From contig DBYT01000102.1 in the NCBI GenBank assembly GCA_002309915.1, positions 1 through 11,206 on the forward strand: a stretch of DNA of 11,206 nt, read 5' to 3'. The notes under the pieces are model-generated. The model saw nothing but the letters and a program-made list of their open reading frames with translations, was not told where the DNA came from and searched no databases. Origin of the DNA: Bacteroidales bacterium UBA1179. Its GTDB lineage: Bacteria > Bacteroidota > Bacteroidia > Bacteroidales > Bacteroidaceae. Shown piece by piece: positions 1 through 5,481 of this stretch (its first letter is position 1; each line of letters opens with the position of its first letter). The position numbers were made by a program, and so were the translations under genes.

Positions 1-10
1 ACAATAGCGG

Positions 11-556
11 TTATTTGCCGGCCTTGAGAGCCTGGGCGACAGCGGATTCTACGTCTTCCATCTTATCGCCGGATTCAAAGCGCTTGAGTACCTTGCCGTC
101 GGTTGAGACAAGGAATTTGGTAAAGTTCCAACGGATATTGTTCTTGTTCTCGGCGTTGGCCTTGAGCCAGGTGTAGAGCGGAATCTCGTTCTCGCCGTTT
201 ACCTCAATCTTGTCAAACTGAGTGAACTTGACATGATAGTTGGCAGAGCAGAACTCCTTGATCTCGGCAATGGTGCCGGGCGCCTGTCCGCCAAACTGGT
301 TGCACGGGAAATCCAGGATTTCAAATCCCTGATCATTGTACTTCTCGTAAATCTCCTCCAGATCCTTGTACTGCGGTGTGAATCCGCAACGGGTGGCGGT
401 GTTTACAATCAGCAGGAGCTTTCCTTTGTACTGCTCCAGACTTACTTCTTCACCCTTATCGTTCTTTACCTTGAAAGAATAGACATTCTCTTGTGCCGAT
501 ACGGCTGCTACGGCAATGAACAGCATGATGGTTGTGATTAACTTTCTCATATACAC
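11..556 (-). CDS. Periplasmic glutathione peroxidase family protein (thiol peroxidase type)
   Basis: Reduces hydrogen peroxide or lipid hydroperoxides. The 181-residue product has an N-terminal signal peptide (hydrophobic 5-20, likely cleavage after AVSA, residue 21), so it should act in the periplasm. Family motifs are in order: NTATRCGFTPQY with the peroxidatic Cys57, FPCNQFGGQ (84-91) with Gln91, and WNFTKFLV with Trp143-Asn144; Cys57, Gln91, Trp143 and Asn144 make the usual catalytic tetrad. Cys57 is ordinary Cys, not selenocysteine. Cys103 (EFCSANY) lies where thioredoxin-dependent plant and bacterial members carry the resolving Cys, so I infer that the electron donor is a thioredoxin-like protein and not glutathione. 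A second ATG at codon 3 is an equally plausible start. It lies 25 nt downstream of the membrane protein gene on the same strand and could be cotranscribed. A weak TATCTTAG match to the -7 element lies at 569-576. Confidence 0.93.
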   Translation of the reverse strand: MYMRKLITTIMLFIAVAAVSAQENVYSFKVKNDKGEEVSLEQYKGKLLLIVNTATRCGFTPQYKDLEEIYEKYNDQGFEILDFPCNQFGGQAPGTIAEIKEFCSANYHVKFTQFDKIEVNGENEIPLYTWLKANAENKNNIRWNFTKFLVSTDGKVLKRFESGDKMEDVESAVAQALKAGK

Positions 557-581
557 TGCATTTTGCCGCTAAGATAACGTT

Positions 582-1148
582 TTATTTGAATGATTCGATC
601 TGTTTCTTCATCGTTCGTTCTGCGAGCCTGATTGCAAGTATGGCAACCGGTAGGGTGACGATCAGTACAACTATGAGCAAGGGGATGTTCTCAATGACCG
701 GGATCATCAGCTGGTCGTAACCTGCGGGCATCTCCTCAACGGCTGCAGCCAGCGAGCCCTGGGTATCGGTCCACCAATGGGCGATATAGGCAAAGAATGA
801 GTAGGCAAAGGGCAGGAAACTCAGACGTATGCCTTTGAGTGTGTCGTATCCCTGACGACATCTGATTATCTCGGAGAGTGCTGAAAGTACGATAAAGCCT
901 GTAACGAGTGCCCAATCGGCCTCTCCGGCAATAAGAAGAAGGAGCAAAAGGATTCCGTTCAGTGCTGTAGCAACACCGAAACTGCGGATAAACGATGATG
1001 TATAGAGATAGATGAATGCAAACAGAAACGGCAACAGTGCACCGACATATGCATAGCACATCGGGTGAATCAATCCGGTTAAAGAACCGATTACAAACGC
1101 TACCAGATAGGCGAATGCCATAAGCAATACTTTGAGTGATTGTTTCAT
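582..1148 (-). CDS. MptD/Trep_Strep family putative ECF transporter S component
   Basis: A 188-residue integral membrane protein with about five hydrophobic segments (roughly 7-28, 33-52, 57-76, 79-96, 152-174) and a positively charged C-terminus. Pattern resembles the Trep_Strep/MptD family: a His-Pro pair after the first helix, an FIRSFGVATALNGILLLL helix, a Gly-rich next helix leading to a basic loop (RCRQGYDTLKG), and a terminal helix followed by RLAERTMKK. Such S components bind a small substrate and rely on an EcfA/EcfT energising module; none is encoded nearby, and the substrate is unknown. The frame opens up to 1208, but the promoter at 1178-1208 lies inside that extension, and the extension (MCRHWDWNTF...) is not membrane-protein-like, so I choose the ATG at 1146-1148. 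The family assignment rests on recalled pattern only; it could be another small membrane protein. Confidence 0.7.
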   Translation of the reverse strand: MKQSLKVLLMAFAYLVAFVIGSLTGLIHPMCYAYVGALLPFLFAFIYLYTSSFIRSFGVATALNGILLLLLLIAGEADWALVTGFIVLSALSEIIRCRQGYDTLKGIRLSFLPFAYSFFAYIAHWWTDTQGSLAAAVEEMPAGYDQLMIPVIENIPLLIVVLIVTLPVAILAIRLAERTMKKQIESFK

Positions 1149-1177
1149 ATTTTTATCAATTAATGGTTTAACTGCCG

Positions 1178-1208
1178 CAAAAGTATTCCAGTCCCAATGT
1201 CTGCACAA
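1178..1208 (-). promoter_or_regulatory. Bacteroidetes-type promoter for the S-component/peroxidase genes
   Basis: On the minus strand a TACTTTTG element (1178-1185) matches TAnnTTTG exactly, and TTG (1206-1208) lies 20 nt upstream, the expected -33/-7 spacing. It leaves a leader of about 25 nt to the ATG at 1148 and rules out the upstream in-frame ATG at 1208. Confidence 0.7.
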
Positions 1209-1232
1209 TCACTAAAAGTGATGATTTTCCTC

Positions 1233-1283
1233 AAAATGATACAATTGGGTACAATTGGGGTCAGGCCCCAATTGTATCATTTT
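1233..1283. repeat. Palindromic repeat, copy 1 (with 10-nt internal duplication)
   Basis: Core inverted repeat: TACAATTGGGG (1250-1260), loop TCAGG (1261-1265), CCCCAATTGTA (1266-1276), 11/11 paired. The right arm continues with TCATTTT to 1283, which pairs with the outer left AAAATGA at 1233-1239. The ten bases TACAATTGGG are present twice in tandem (1240-1249 and 1250-1259), so two left arms compete for one right arm. Positions 1248-1293 are identical to 3513-3558 at the second copy, including the adjoining TACCTTTG promoter element. It resembles the REP/MITE hairpins with a GGGGTCAGGCCCC centre that are spread by IS200-like (Y1) transposases; that link is inference, as no transposase is present here. 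Confidence 0.9.
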
Positions 1284-1285
1284 TG

Positions 1286-1293
1286 TACCTTTG
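1286..1293 (+). promoter_or_regulatory. -7 promoter element of the DUF3089 lipoprotein gene
   Basis: TACCTTTG is an exact TAnnTTTG match, ending 4 nt before the ATG at 1298, so the transcript should start at or next to the start codon. No TTG is found 19-21 nt upstream, where the right arm of the palindrome lies instead. Confidence 0.65.
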
Positions 1294-1297
1294 AGGC

Positions 1298-2233
1298 ATG
1301 AGAAAGATATTATTGTCATTCATTGCAGTCATTCTGGTTTGCTGCACCAATAACACGACGTTTATTCCCCAGGCGCCGGACTATGCTGACGCCACGATGT
1401 GGATCACGCAAGACGGTGACACAGACGGTACAGGTGCCGATATATTCTATGTGGTATCCACCTGGGAAGAGGATTGGAAGGATGCAGATGGCCGTACCAG
1501 CCATTACGCCGATGTATGGAACCCCAAGCACCGCGAGCGCATGGCAATAGAGATCAATAAAGCAGCGGCATATATGTCACCGGGCAACCGTTTCTATGCT
1601 CCATACTATCGTCACGCCACGATTGAGGCATTCATGATGCAGAATGAGGACAGCACCAGGAACCGTACCCGTCTGGCTATGGCCGATGTCTGCGCCGCGT
1701 TTGACCATTTCCAGGCACAGCGAGACAAGACTCGTCCGCTTATTATTGCCGGATTCAGCCAAGGCGGTCTGGCAGTAGTGGAACTGCTCAAGCATATTGA
1801 TGATGAAACGTACAACCAGTTGGCTGCCGCCTACGTGTTGGGTTATAAGGTTACTCCCGATGACACATTACAGACTAATCACATAAAGGCTGCCAAAGGT
1901 GAGTCCGATACAGGAGTAACCATCTGTTACAATACGGTTAAGGACCTCAAATACATCCAATCTGTCATTGCAGCCACATGCATGGGTATCAACCCTGTAA
2001 ACTGGCGAACCGATGCCACACCTGCAATACTGCATGATACCATCACGGTCACTCTGTCGCCGGAATATCACGTCCTTGAGGTTACCGGTTACAGCGGCTC
2101 AGAATATCGTCCCTACAAGAACTTTATCAACGTAGGCGACATTCACAGCTGCGAGCCCTGGCTCTACAGCGAATGCCTTCAAAAGAATATCAACGTTAGA
2201 GCTGCCGAGTGGCGGAATAACCGCGATCGGTAA
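1298..2233 (+). CDS. DUF3089 family alpha/beta-hydrolase-like lipoprotein
   Basis: A 311-residue predicted cell-envelope protein. The N-terminus MRKILLSFIAVILVCC is a secretion signal; Cys16 is a likely lipidation site although Cys at -1 is atypical for a lipobox. DUF3089 hallmarks are visible: ADIFYVVSTW (47-56), FYAPYYRHA (99-107), DVCAAFDHF (130-138), the nucleophile elbow AGFSQGG with Ser154, and NPVNW (232-236). His283 in GDIHSCEPW is a candidate catalytic His. The family has the alpha/beta hydrolase fold; its substrate is not known, and the protein could be a lipase, esterase or peptidase. The signal peptide fixes the start at 1298, directly behind the promoter-bearing palindrome. Its last 38 nt overlap the 3' end of the convergent permease gene, and no terminator separates the two. 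Confidence 0.85.
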   Translation: MRKILLSFIAVILVCCTNNTTFIPQAPDYADATMWITQDGDTDGTGADIFYVVSTWEEDWKDADGRTSHYADVWNPKHRERMAIEINKAAAYMSPGNRFYAPYYRHATIEAFMMQNEDSTRNRTRLAMADVCAAFDHFQAQRDKTRPLIIAGFSQGGLAVVELLKHIDDETYNQLAAAYVLGYKVTPDDTLQTNHIKAAKGESDTGVTICYNTVKDLKYIQSVIAATCMGINPVNWRTDATPAILHDTITVTLSPEYHVLEVTGYSGSEYRPYKNFINVGDIHSCEPWLYSECLQKNINVRAAEWRNNRDR

Positions 2234-3416
2234 TTGCCCGGATTATGTCTTCGTCCGATGCAGAGCCATTTACTGATGCTATGCCCGATGCCAGGTCAAC
2301 AGTTACATCGGTCACACCTTCAACGCTCTTAATTGCGTTCTCAACGTTTGCGCGGCAGTGATTACACATCATTCCGTCCACTTTGAATTCTCTCTTATCC
2401 ATAGTTATTTCCTTTTTTGTCGTAAAGCGTTTGATGAGCGCGAATATCAACAACAGTCCCAGTACAACGCTGCATATAATCTTGAATACAGCCGGTTGTT
2501 CATGACAGCAGGCATGACTCTGCACAATACTCTGAGTGAACCATTCCACCGGCAGCAGATAGTCAATAATCAGGCCGAATCCTATCGCGCCCAGTGTGAT
2601 AGATAGCAGATATATCCACATAGTTTTAAGGCCCATGACCTTGCGTATAACCAGCATTGACGCCATATTCGATGCCGGGCCTGCCATAAGCAGCACAAGT
2701 GCCGCACCGGGGGTTATGCCCTTGAGCATCAGCGCCGCGGCAATTGGAATTGAACCTGTAGCACACACATACATCGGTATGGATATGGCCAGAACCACAG
2801 CCATACTTGCCAACGGTGTGCCGGCATATTTCAGGAAGAAATCATCAGGTACAAAAACGGTAATCAGGCCTGCTATTACAAGGCCGATAATCAACCATCG
2901 GCCTATATCCTGAATCATGTCAACAAATCCGTAACGTAGGGCATCAAGCAATCTGGCACCAAAGCCTTTATGCGTAGTCTGTTCCGATGCACAGTGACTG
3001 GAGCAGTTTTTTTCATCGGGCTCACGCTTAGTCAAAGCGTTCACCAACAGACCGCCCAATAATCCTGTTACCAAGGCAGCCATAGGCCTCATTATTGCAA
3101 ACGGAATACCAAGCAATGCCGCTGTGGCAAGAATGGAATCCAGGCCTGTCTGAGGAGTTGATATCAGGAACGATGTGGTTGCTCCGCGTGATGCGCCCTC
3201 CTTTCTCAGTGACATTGCCGTCGGTATGACGCCACACGAGCACAAAGGAAGAGGAACGCCAATCAGAGCCGCCCAAAGCACCGATCGGAAATCGGCCTTA
3301 CCAAGATATCTGCGGTATAACCGAGCCGGCACAAATGCATGCAGAATACCTGCAAAACCGAATCCCAGCAGCAGGTACGGCGACATCTCATTTATCAGAT
3401 TCCAAATCTCATTCAT
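2196..3416 (-). CDS. SO_0444/ArsP-type metal permease (PF03773) with C-terminal HMA domain
   Basis: Probable inner-membrane exporter of a soft metal (copper, zinc or similar). The 406-residue product has two permease halves of about four helices each: residues 10-130 with LPLCSCGVIPTA (Cys59, Cys61), and 165-330 with MYVCATGSIPIAAAL (Cys218) and MAGPASNMAS. Between and after the halves lie Cys/His-rich loops (KNCSSHCASEQTTH about 137-149; SHACCHE about 300-306). A heavy-metal-associated domain fills 343-404, with the binding motif GMMCNHC (Cys351, Cys354). An in-frame ATG at 2400-2402 (MDKREFKV) precedes that domain. I choose the ATG at 3414-3416, because family members begin about this far before the first helix and the predicted promoter overlaps the alternative ATG at 3437. 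The operator-like inverted repeat at 3433-3473 suggests metal-dependent control. It overlaps the DUF3089 gene by 38 nt, tail to tail. Confidence 0.9.
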   Translation of the reverse strand: MNEIWNLINEMSPYLLLGFGFAGILHAFVPARLYRRYLGKADFRSVLWAALIGVPLPLCSCGVIPTAMSLRKEGASRGATTSFLISTPQTGLDSILATAALLGIPFAIMRPMAALVTGLLGGLLVNALTKREPDEKNCSSHCASEQTTHKGFGARLLDALRYGFVDMIQDIGRWLIIGLVIAGLITVFVPDDFFLKYAGTPLASMAVVLAISIPMYVCATGSIPIAAALMLKGITPGAALVLLMAGPASNMASMLVIRKVMGLKTMWIYLLSITLGAIGFGLIIDYLLPVEWFTQSIVQSHACCHEQPAVFKIICSVVLGLLLIFALIKRFTTKKEITMDKREFKVDGMMCNHCRANVENAIKSVEGVTDVTVDLASGIASVNGSASDEDIIRAITDRGYSATRQL

Positions 3417-3426
3417 AATACGCTTG

Positions 3427-3458
3427 TAAAGATACATCGGCAGACCGATATCTCAAAA
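3427..3458 (-). promoter_or_regulatory. Promoter of the metal permease gene
   Basis: On the minus strand TTTTG (3454-3458) and TATCTTTA (3427-3434, one mismatch to TAnnTTTG) are 19 nt apart. Ten nt separate the -7 element from the ATG at 3416, giving a leader of only a few nt. The -33 element lies in the loop of the inverted repeat at 3433-3473. Confidence 0.6.
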
Positions 3459-3473
3459 CGGCCTGCCGATGTA
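3433..3473. promoter_or_regulatory. Inverted repeat, candidate operator of the permease gene
   Basis: TACATCGGCAGACCG (3433-3447) pairs with CGGCCTGCCGATGTA (3459-3473), 14 of 15 positions, around an 11-nt loop. One arm fills the spacer between the -33 and -7 elements of the permease promoter and the other lies just upstream of -33, a classic repressor or activator position. The binding protein is unknown and not encoded nearby. Confidence 0.6.
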
Positions 3474-3507
3474 CTGACTACTATAGCAAAGATTTATTCC
3501 TTGCCCC

Positions 3508-3548
3508 AAAATGGTACAATTGGGGTCAGGCCCCAATTGTATCATTTT
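3508..3548. repeat. Palindromic repeat, copy 2
   Basis: Arms of 18 nt (3508-3525 and 3531-3548) around loop TCAGG; 17 pairs match and the other is G:T. It lacks the ten-base duplication of copy 1. Positions 3513-3558 are identical to 1248-1293 in the same orientation relative to the downstream gene. Flanking sequence outside the repeat is unrelated, so this is not a segmental gene duplication. Confidence 0.92.
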
Positions 3549-3550
3549 TG

Positions 3551-3558
3551 TACCTTTG
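3551..3558 (+). promoter_or_regulatory. -7 promoter element of the alpha/beta hydrolase gene
   Basis: TACCTTTG, an exact TAnnTTTG match, ends 4 nt before the ATG at 3563. It is part of the 46-nt sequence shared with copy 1. No TTG at the expected -33 position. Confidence 0.65.
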
Positions 3559-3562
3559 CGAC

Positions 3563-4243
3563 ATGGACATTGAGCATCACTACATAGAAAAGGGACAGGG
3601 CGAACCGCTGATTCTGTTGCACGGGAACGGTGAGAACTGTGACTATTTCAAAGGACAGATTGATGAGTTTGCCCGATATTATCATGTGTATGCTTTGGAT
3701 ACTCGCGGACACGGCAAAACGCCGCGCGGTAATGCCCCGTTCACCATACGTCAGTTTGCCGATGACCTGTTGGAATTCATGGATGCTCACAGCATAGATA
3801 AGGCGCATCTGCTTGGCTTTTCCGATGGTGGAAACATAGCTATGGTATTCGCGATTAAATACCCTGATCGTGTAAATCGTCTGATCCTTAACGGAGCCAA
3901 TCTGAATGCAAATGGCGTTAAGCGTTCCACTCAGATTCCTATAGAGATAGGTTATAAGATTGCCAGTATGTTTGCCGGTAAAAGTCCTGAAGCCAAACAG
4001 AATGCAGAGATGCTTGGCCTGATGGTGAATGATCCCAATGTCCTGCCTGCGGAATTATCGGCCATAAAGGCAAAGACACTTGTCATTGCAGGCACCAATG
4101 ATATGATAAAGGATGCGCATACCCGTCTTATAGCTCAAAGCATATCTGATTCGCAATTGGTACTTATCAAAGGAAATCACTTCATCGCAAACAAATGTCC
4201 GGAAGCATTCAACCGGGCTGTGCTGGAGTTCTTAAACTCCTGA
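3563..4243 (+). CDS. Small alpha/beta hydrolase
   Basis: A 226-residue cytoplasmic hydrolase of the alpha/beta-fold (PF00561/PF12697 type). Motifs: oxyanion-hole LLHGNGEN (18-25), strand ALDTRGHGKT (44-53), nucleophile elbow LGFSDGGN with Ser87, acid in AGTNDM (Asp180) and catalytic His206 in KGNHFI. The triad is complete, so it should be an active esterase or related enzyme; there is nothing to identify the substrate. The cap region is short. The frame can be opened from a TTG at 3548, but this lies within the palindrome and -7 element and would precede the transcript start, so the ATG at 3563 is chosen. It begins 4 nt after TACCTTTG. Its final 12 nt overlap the convergent HEAT-repeat gene. 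Confidence 0.93.
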   Translation: MDIEHHYIEKGQGEPLILLHGNGENCDYFKGQIDEFARYYHVYALDTRGHGKTPRGNAPFTIRQFADDLLEFMDAHSIDKAHLLGFSDGGNIAMVFAIKYPDRVNRLILNGANLNANGVKRSTQIPIEIGYKIASMFAGKSPEAKQNAEMLGLMVNDPNVLPAELSAIKAKTLVIAGTNDMIKDAHTRLIAQSISDSQLVLIKGNHFIANKCPEAFNRAVLEFLNS

Positions 4244-4834
4244 TGCCCGTAGAGCGCCCAAGGAGTGAATACGTACCACTTTGTTGCTGTCTGTTTCAGC
4301 GAGATTCTGTAATAATCCGATATAAGTTTTTACAAAATCAGGTCTGCGTTTTCCCAGAACACGGAATATTTCCGGTGCTTCCATTCTGACCTTGTCAACA
4401 CTGTCATGTAACAGTTCTGCAAACAGAGGCATGTAGTCTTCATAAGGGTCAGGAGTATTTGTGGCTATATTTTCTGATGCCCAAATGAACGCCAATCTTA
4501 TGTTTGCCTCATCATCGTGGGCAAAACGGAACAGATCAAGCCAATATGGTTCAACAGTTTCAAAGCATCCGCGTCCTATTCGGCCCAAAGCGTTTACGGC
4601 ACGCTCTCGCAAAAGAGGGTCTGAACTAGATAAAAAAGATGCAATTGGCGGAACGAAGTCCTTTATAGAGTTGGGGAACGCAAGGCCCATTTCACCAAGC
4701 AGCCAGAGTACTTTAGCCTTTATCTTAACGGATTGGGATGTAAGTAGTGAGGCTACGTATGGAATGTTTTCCTCCCAACTGTCTTTGGTTTTTGTCAGAG
4801 CGCCAAGCTCTTTGTACAACTCTGCTTCAGTCAT
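4232..4834 (-). CDS. HEAT-repeat protein
   Basis: A 200-residue cytoplasmic all-helical protein with about five degenerate HEAT repeats (roughly 24-51, 58-88, 96-127, 135-162, 168-197). The repeat signature is clearest at VKIKAKVLWLLGEMG, PLLRERAVNALGRIG, NIRLAFIWASENIA, DKVRMEAPEIFRVLG and KVVRIHSLGALRASG: an Asp/Lys/Arg turn followed by an Ala-rich helix. Such solenoids are scaffolds for protein or nucleic-acid binding; no catalytic motif is visible and the partner is unknown. It starts 2 nt after the stop of the DUF4250 gene and is almost certainly cotranscribed and possibly translationally coupled with it. The last 12 nt overlap the hydrolase gene on the other strand. Confidence 0.85.
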   Translation of the reverse strand: MTEAELYKELGALTKTKDSWEENIPYVASLLTSQSVKIKAKVLWLLGEMGLAFPNSIKDFVPPIASFLSSSDPLLRERAVNALGRIGRGCFETVEPYWLDLFRFAHDDEANIRLAFIWASENIATNTPDPYEDYMPLFAELLHDSVDKVRMEAPEIFRVLGKRRPDFVKTYIGLLQNLAETDSNKVVRIHSLGALRASGV

Positions 4835-4836
4835 GC

Positions 4837-5034
4837 TTATTTATATCCTATAGGACGGAACTGTTTCTGCTCCTCATCATAAACAAAGCCTTGTTCGTTC
4901 AGGTAGTTCTTTATCTCTTCCGGTTCCTTGTCGAAGTAGCAGCAAAGTGACTCCAATGTATCAAACTCCTCGTCTCTAAGCAGCATATTTACTGCCGATA
5001 CCAGCATTCCCGGATCTTTAGGTAGGTATTCCAT
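4837..5034 (-). CDS. DUF4250 family protein
   Basis: A 65-residue acidic soluble protein matching DUF4250 in length and pattern: MEYLPKDPGMLVSAVNMLLRD at the N-terminus, LESLCCYFDKEPEEIKNYL in the middle and an aromatic FVYDEEQKQF near the end. The middle part looks like a small helix-turn-helix-like helical bundle, but no function is established for the family. First gene of a two-gene unit with the HEAT-repeat gene. A TAACTTTG promoter element lies at 5051-5058. Confidence 0.88.
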   Translation of the reverse strand: MEYLPKDPGMLVSAVNMLLRDEEFDTLESLCCYFDKEPEEIKNYLNEQGFVYDEEQKQFRPIGYK

Positions 5035-5050
5035 GTTTTATTATTTGTGG

Positions 5051-5078
5051 CAAAGTTACAAAAAGTGTTATAACACAA
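5051..5078 (-). promoter_or_regulatory. Promoter of the DUF4250-HEAT unit
   Basis: On the minus strand TAACTTTG (5051-5058) matches TAnnTTTG exactly; the nearest upstream TTG (5076-5078) gives a 17-nt spacing, shorter than usual. About 16 nt separate the -7 element from the ATG. Confidence 0.55.
5065..5076. promoter_or_regulatory. 12-nt palindrome between divergent promoters
   Basis: GTGTTATAACAC is a perfect palindrome. It sits in the -33/-7 spacer of the DUF4250 promoter and upstream of the DUF4491 promoter, so it could be a shared operator. A 12-nt palindrome in AT-rich DNA may also be chance. Confidence 0.35.
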
Positions 5079-5110
5079 CTATGCTTCAAAGCCATACGGA
5101 AAAAAAGCGG

Positions 5111-5118
5111 TACCTTTG
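5111..5118 (+). promoter_or_regulatory. -7 promoter element of the DUF4491 gene
   Basis: TACCTTTG, exact TAnnTTTG, ends 5 nt before the ATG at 5124, again implying a leaderless or nearly leaderless mRNA. No clear -33 TTG at 19-21 nt. Confidence 0.6.
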
Positions 5119-5123
5119 CGGCC

Positions 5124-5447
5124 ATGAACTGGAGTGGAATTATTGTAGGTGCAGCGGTGTTTCTGAGCATCGGCCTGTGTCATCCTGCCGTCATTAAGAT
5201 GGAGTATTACTGGGGAAAGAAAAGCTGGTGGGTATGGCTTGTTGTAGGTTTGATCTGCTGTGCTCTGTCTTTGCTGGTAAAGAATCAGACATTATCTACC
5301 ATCATAGGAGGTTTCGCGTTCTCATGCCTCTGGGGAATAGGTGAGATGTTCCAACAGGAAAAGCGTGTGCTCAGAGGTTGGTTCCCTGAGAATCCGGCCC
5401 GTCACGAATATTACGAATCAATCAGAAAAAACGCCGATGAGATTTAA
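5124..5447 (+). CDS. DUF4491 family small membrane protein
   Basis: A 107-residue protein with three predicted membrane helices (about 5-24, 35-52, 57-74) and a cytoplasmic tail. It matches DUF4491 by the opening MNWSGIIVG, the HPAVIKMEYYWGKKSWW segment after the first helix, a GFAFSCLWGIGEMFQQEKRV segment, and the tail GWFPENPAR. The family's function is unknown. The start is fixed by homology to the family N-terminus and by the promoter element 5 nt upstream. Transcribed divergently from the DUF4250 gene. The stop codon falls in the loop of the terminator hairpin. Confidence 0.9.
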   Translation: MNWSGIIVGAAVFLSIGLCHPAVIKMEYYWGKKSWWVWLVVGLICCALSLLVKNQTLSTIIGGFAFSCLWGIGEMFQQEKRVLRGWFPENPARHEYYESIRKNADEI

Positions 5448-5464
5448 ACTCACCGGCGTTTTTC
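5426..5464. terminator. Bidirectional intrinsic terminator
   Basis: AAAAAACGCCGATGAG (5426-5441) pairs with CTCACCGGCGTTTTTC (5449-5464) apart from one A:C mismatch and the outermost pair. The A-run on one side and the T-run on the other make it work both ways, serving the DUF4491 gene and the convergent lipoprotein gene (stop at 5482). The DUF4491 stop codon TAA (5445-5447) lies in the loop. Confidence 0.85.
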
Positions 5465-5481
5465 TTAGTGTTGCAATCTGA

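Noticed and set aside
11..556. Selenoprotein glutathione peroxidase
   Set aside because: The active-site codon encodes Cys57 and no in-frame TGA or SECIS-like hairpin is needed or seen.
1149..1208. Longer start for the membrane protein (MCRHWDWNTF)
   Set aside because: The exact TACTTTTG promoter element lies within this stretch, so it would not be transcribed, and its composition does not suit a membrane protein N-terminus.
1248..3558. CRISPR array or composite transposon bounded by the 46-nt repeats
   Set aside because: There are only two copies 2.27 kb apart in direct orientation, no spacers, no transposase between them, and the genes between are oriented differently and look ordinary.
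3548..3562. TTG start for the alpha/beta hydrolase
   Set aside because: It lies at the palindrome's end and includes the -7 element; the ATG at 3563 begins a normal hydrolase N-terminus.
4232..5447. Novel defence or toxin-antitoxin system from the DUF4250, HEAT and DUF4491 genes
   Set aside because: The families are broadly conserved chromosomal ones, DUF4491 is on a separate transcript, and no nuclease, toxin or mobile-element signature is visible.
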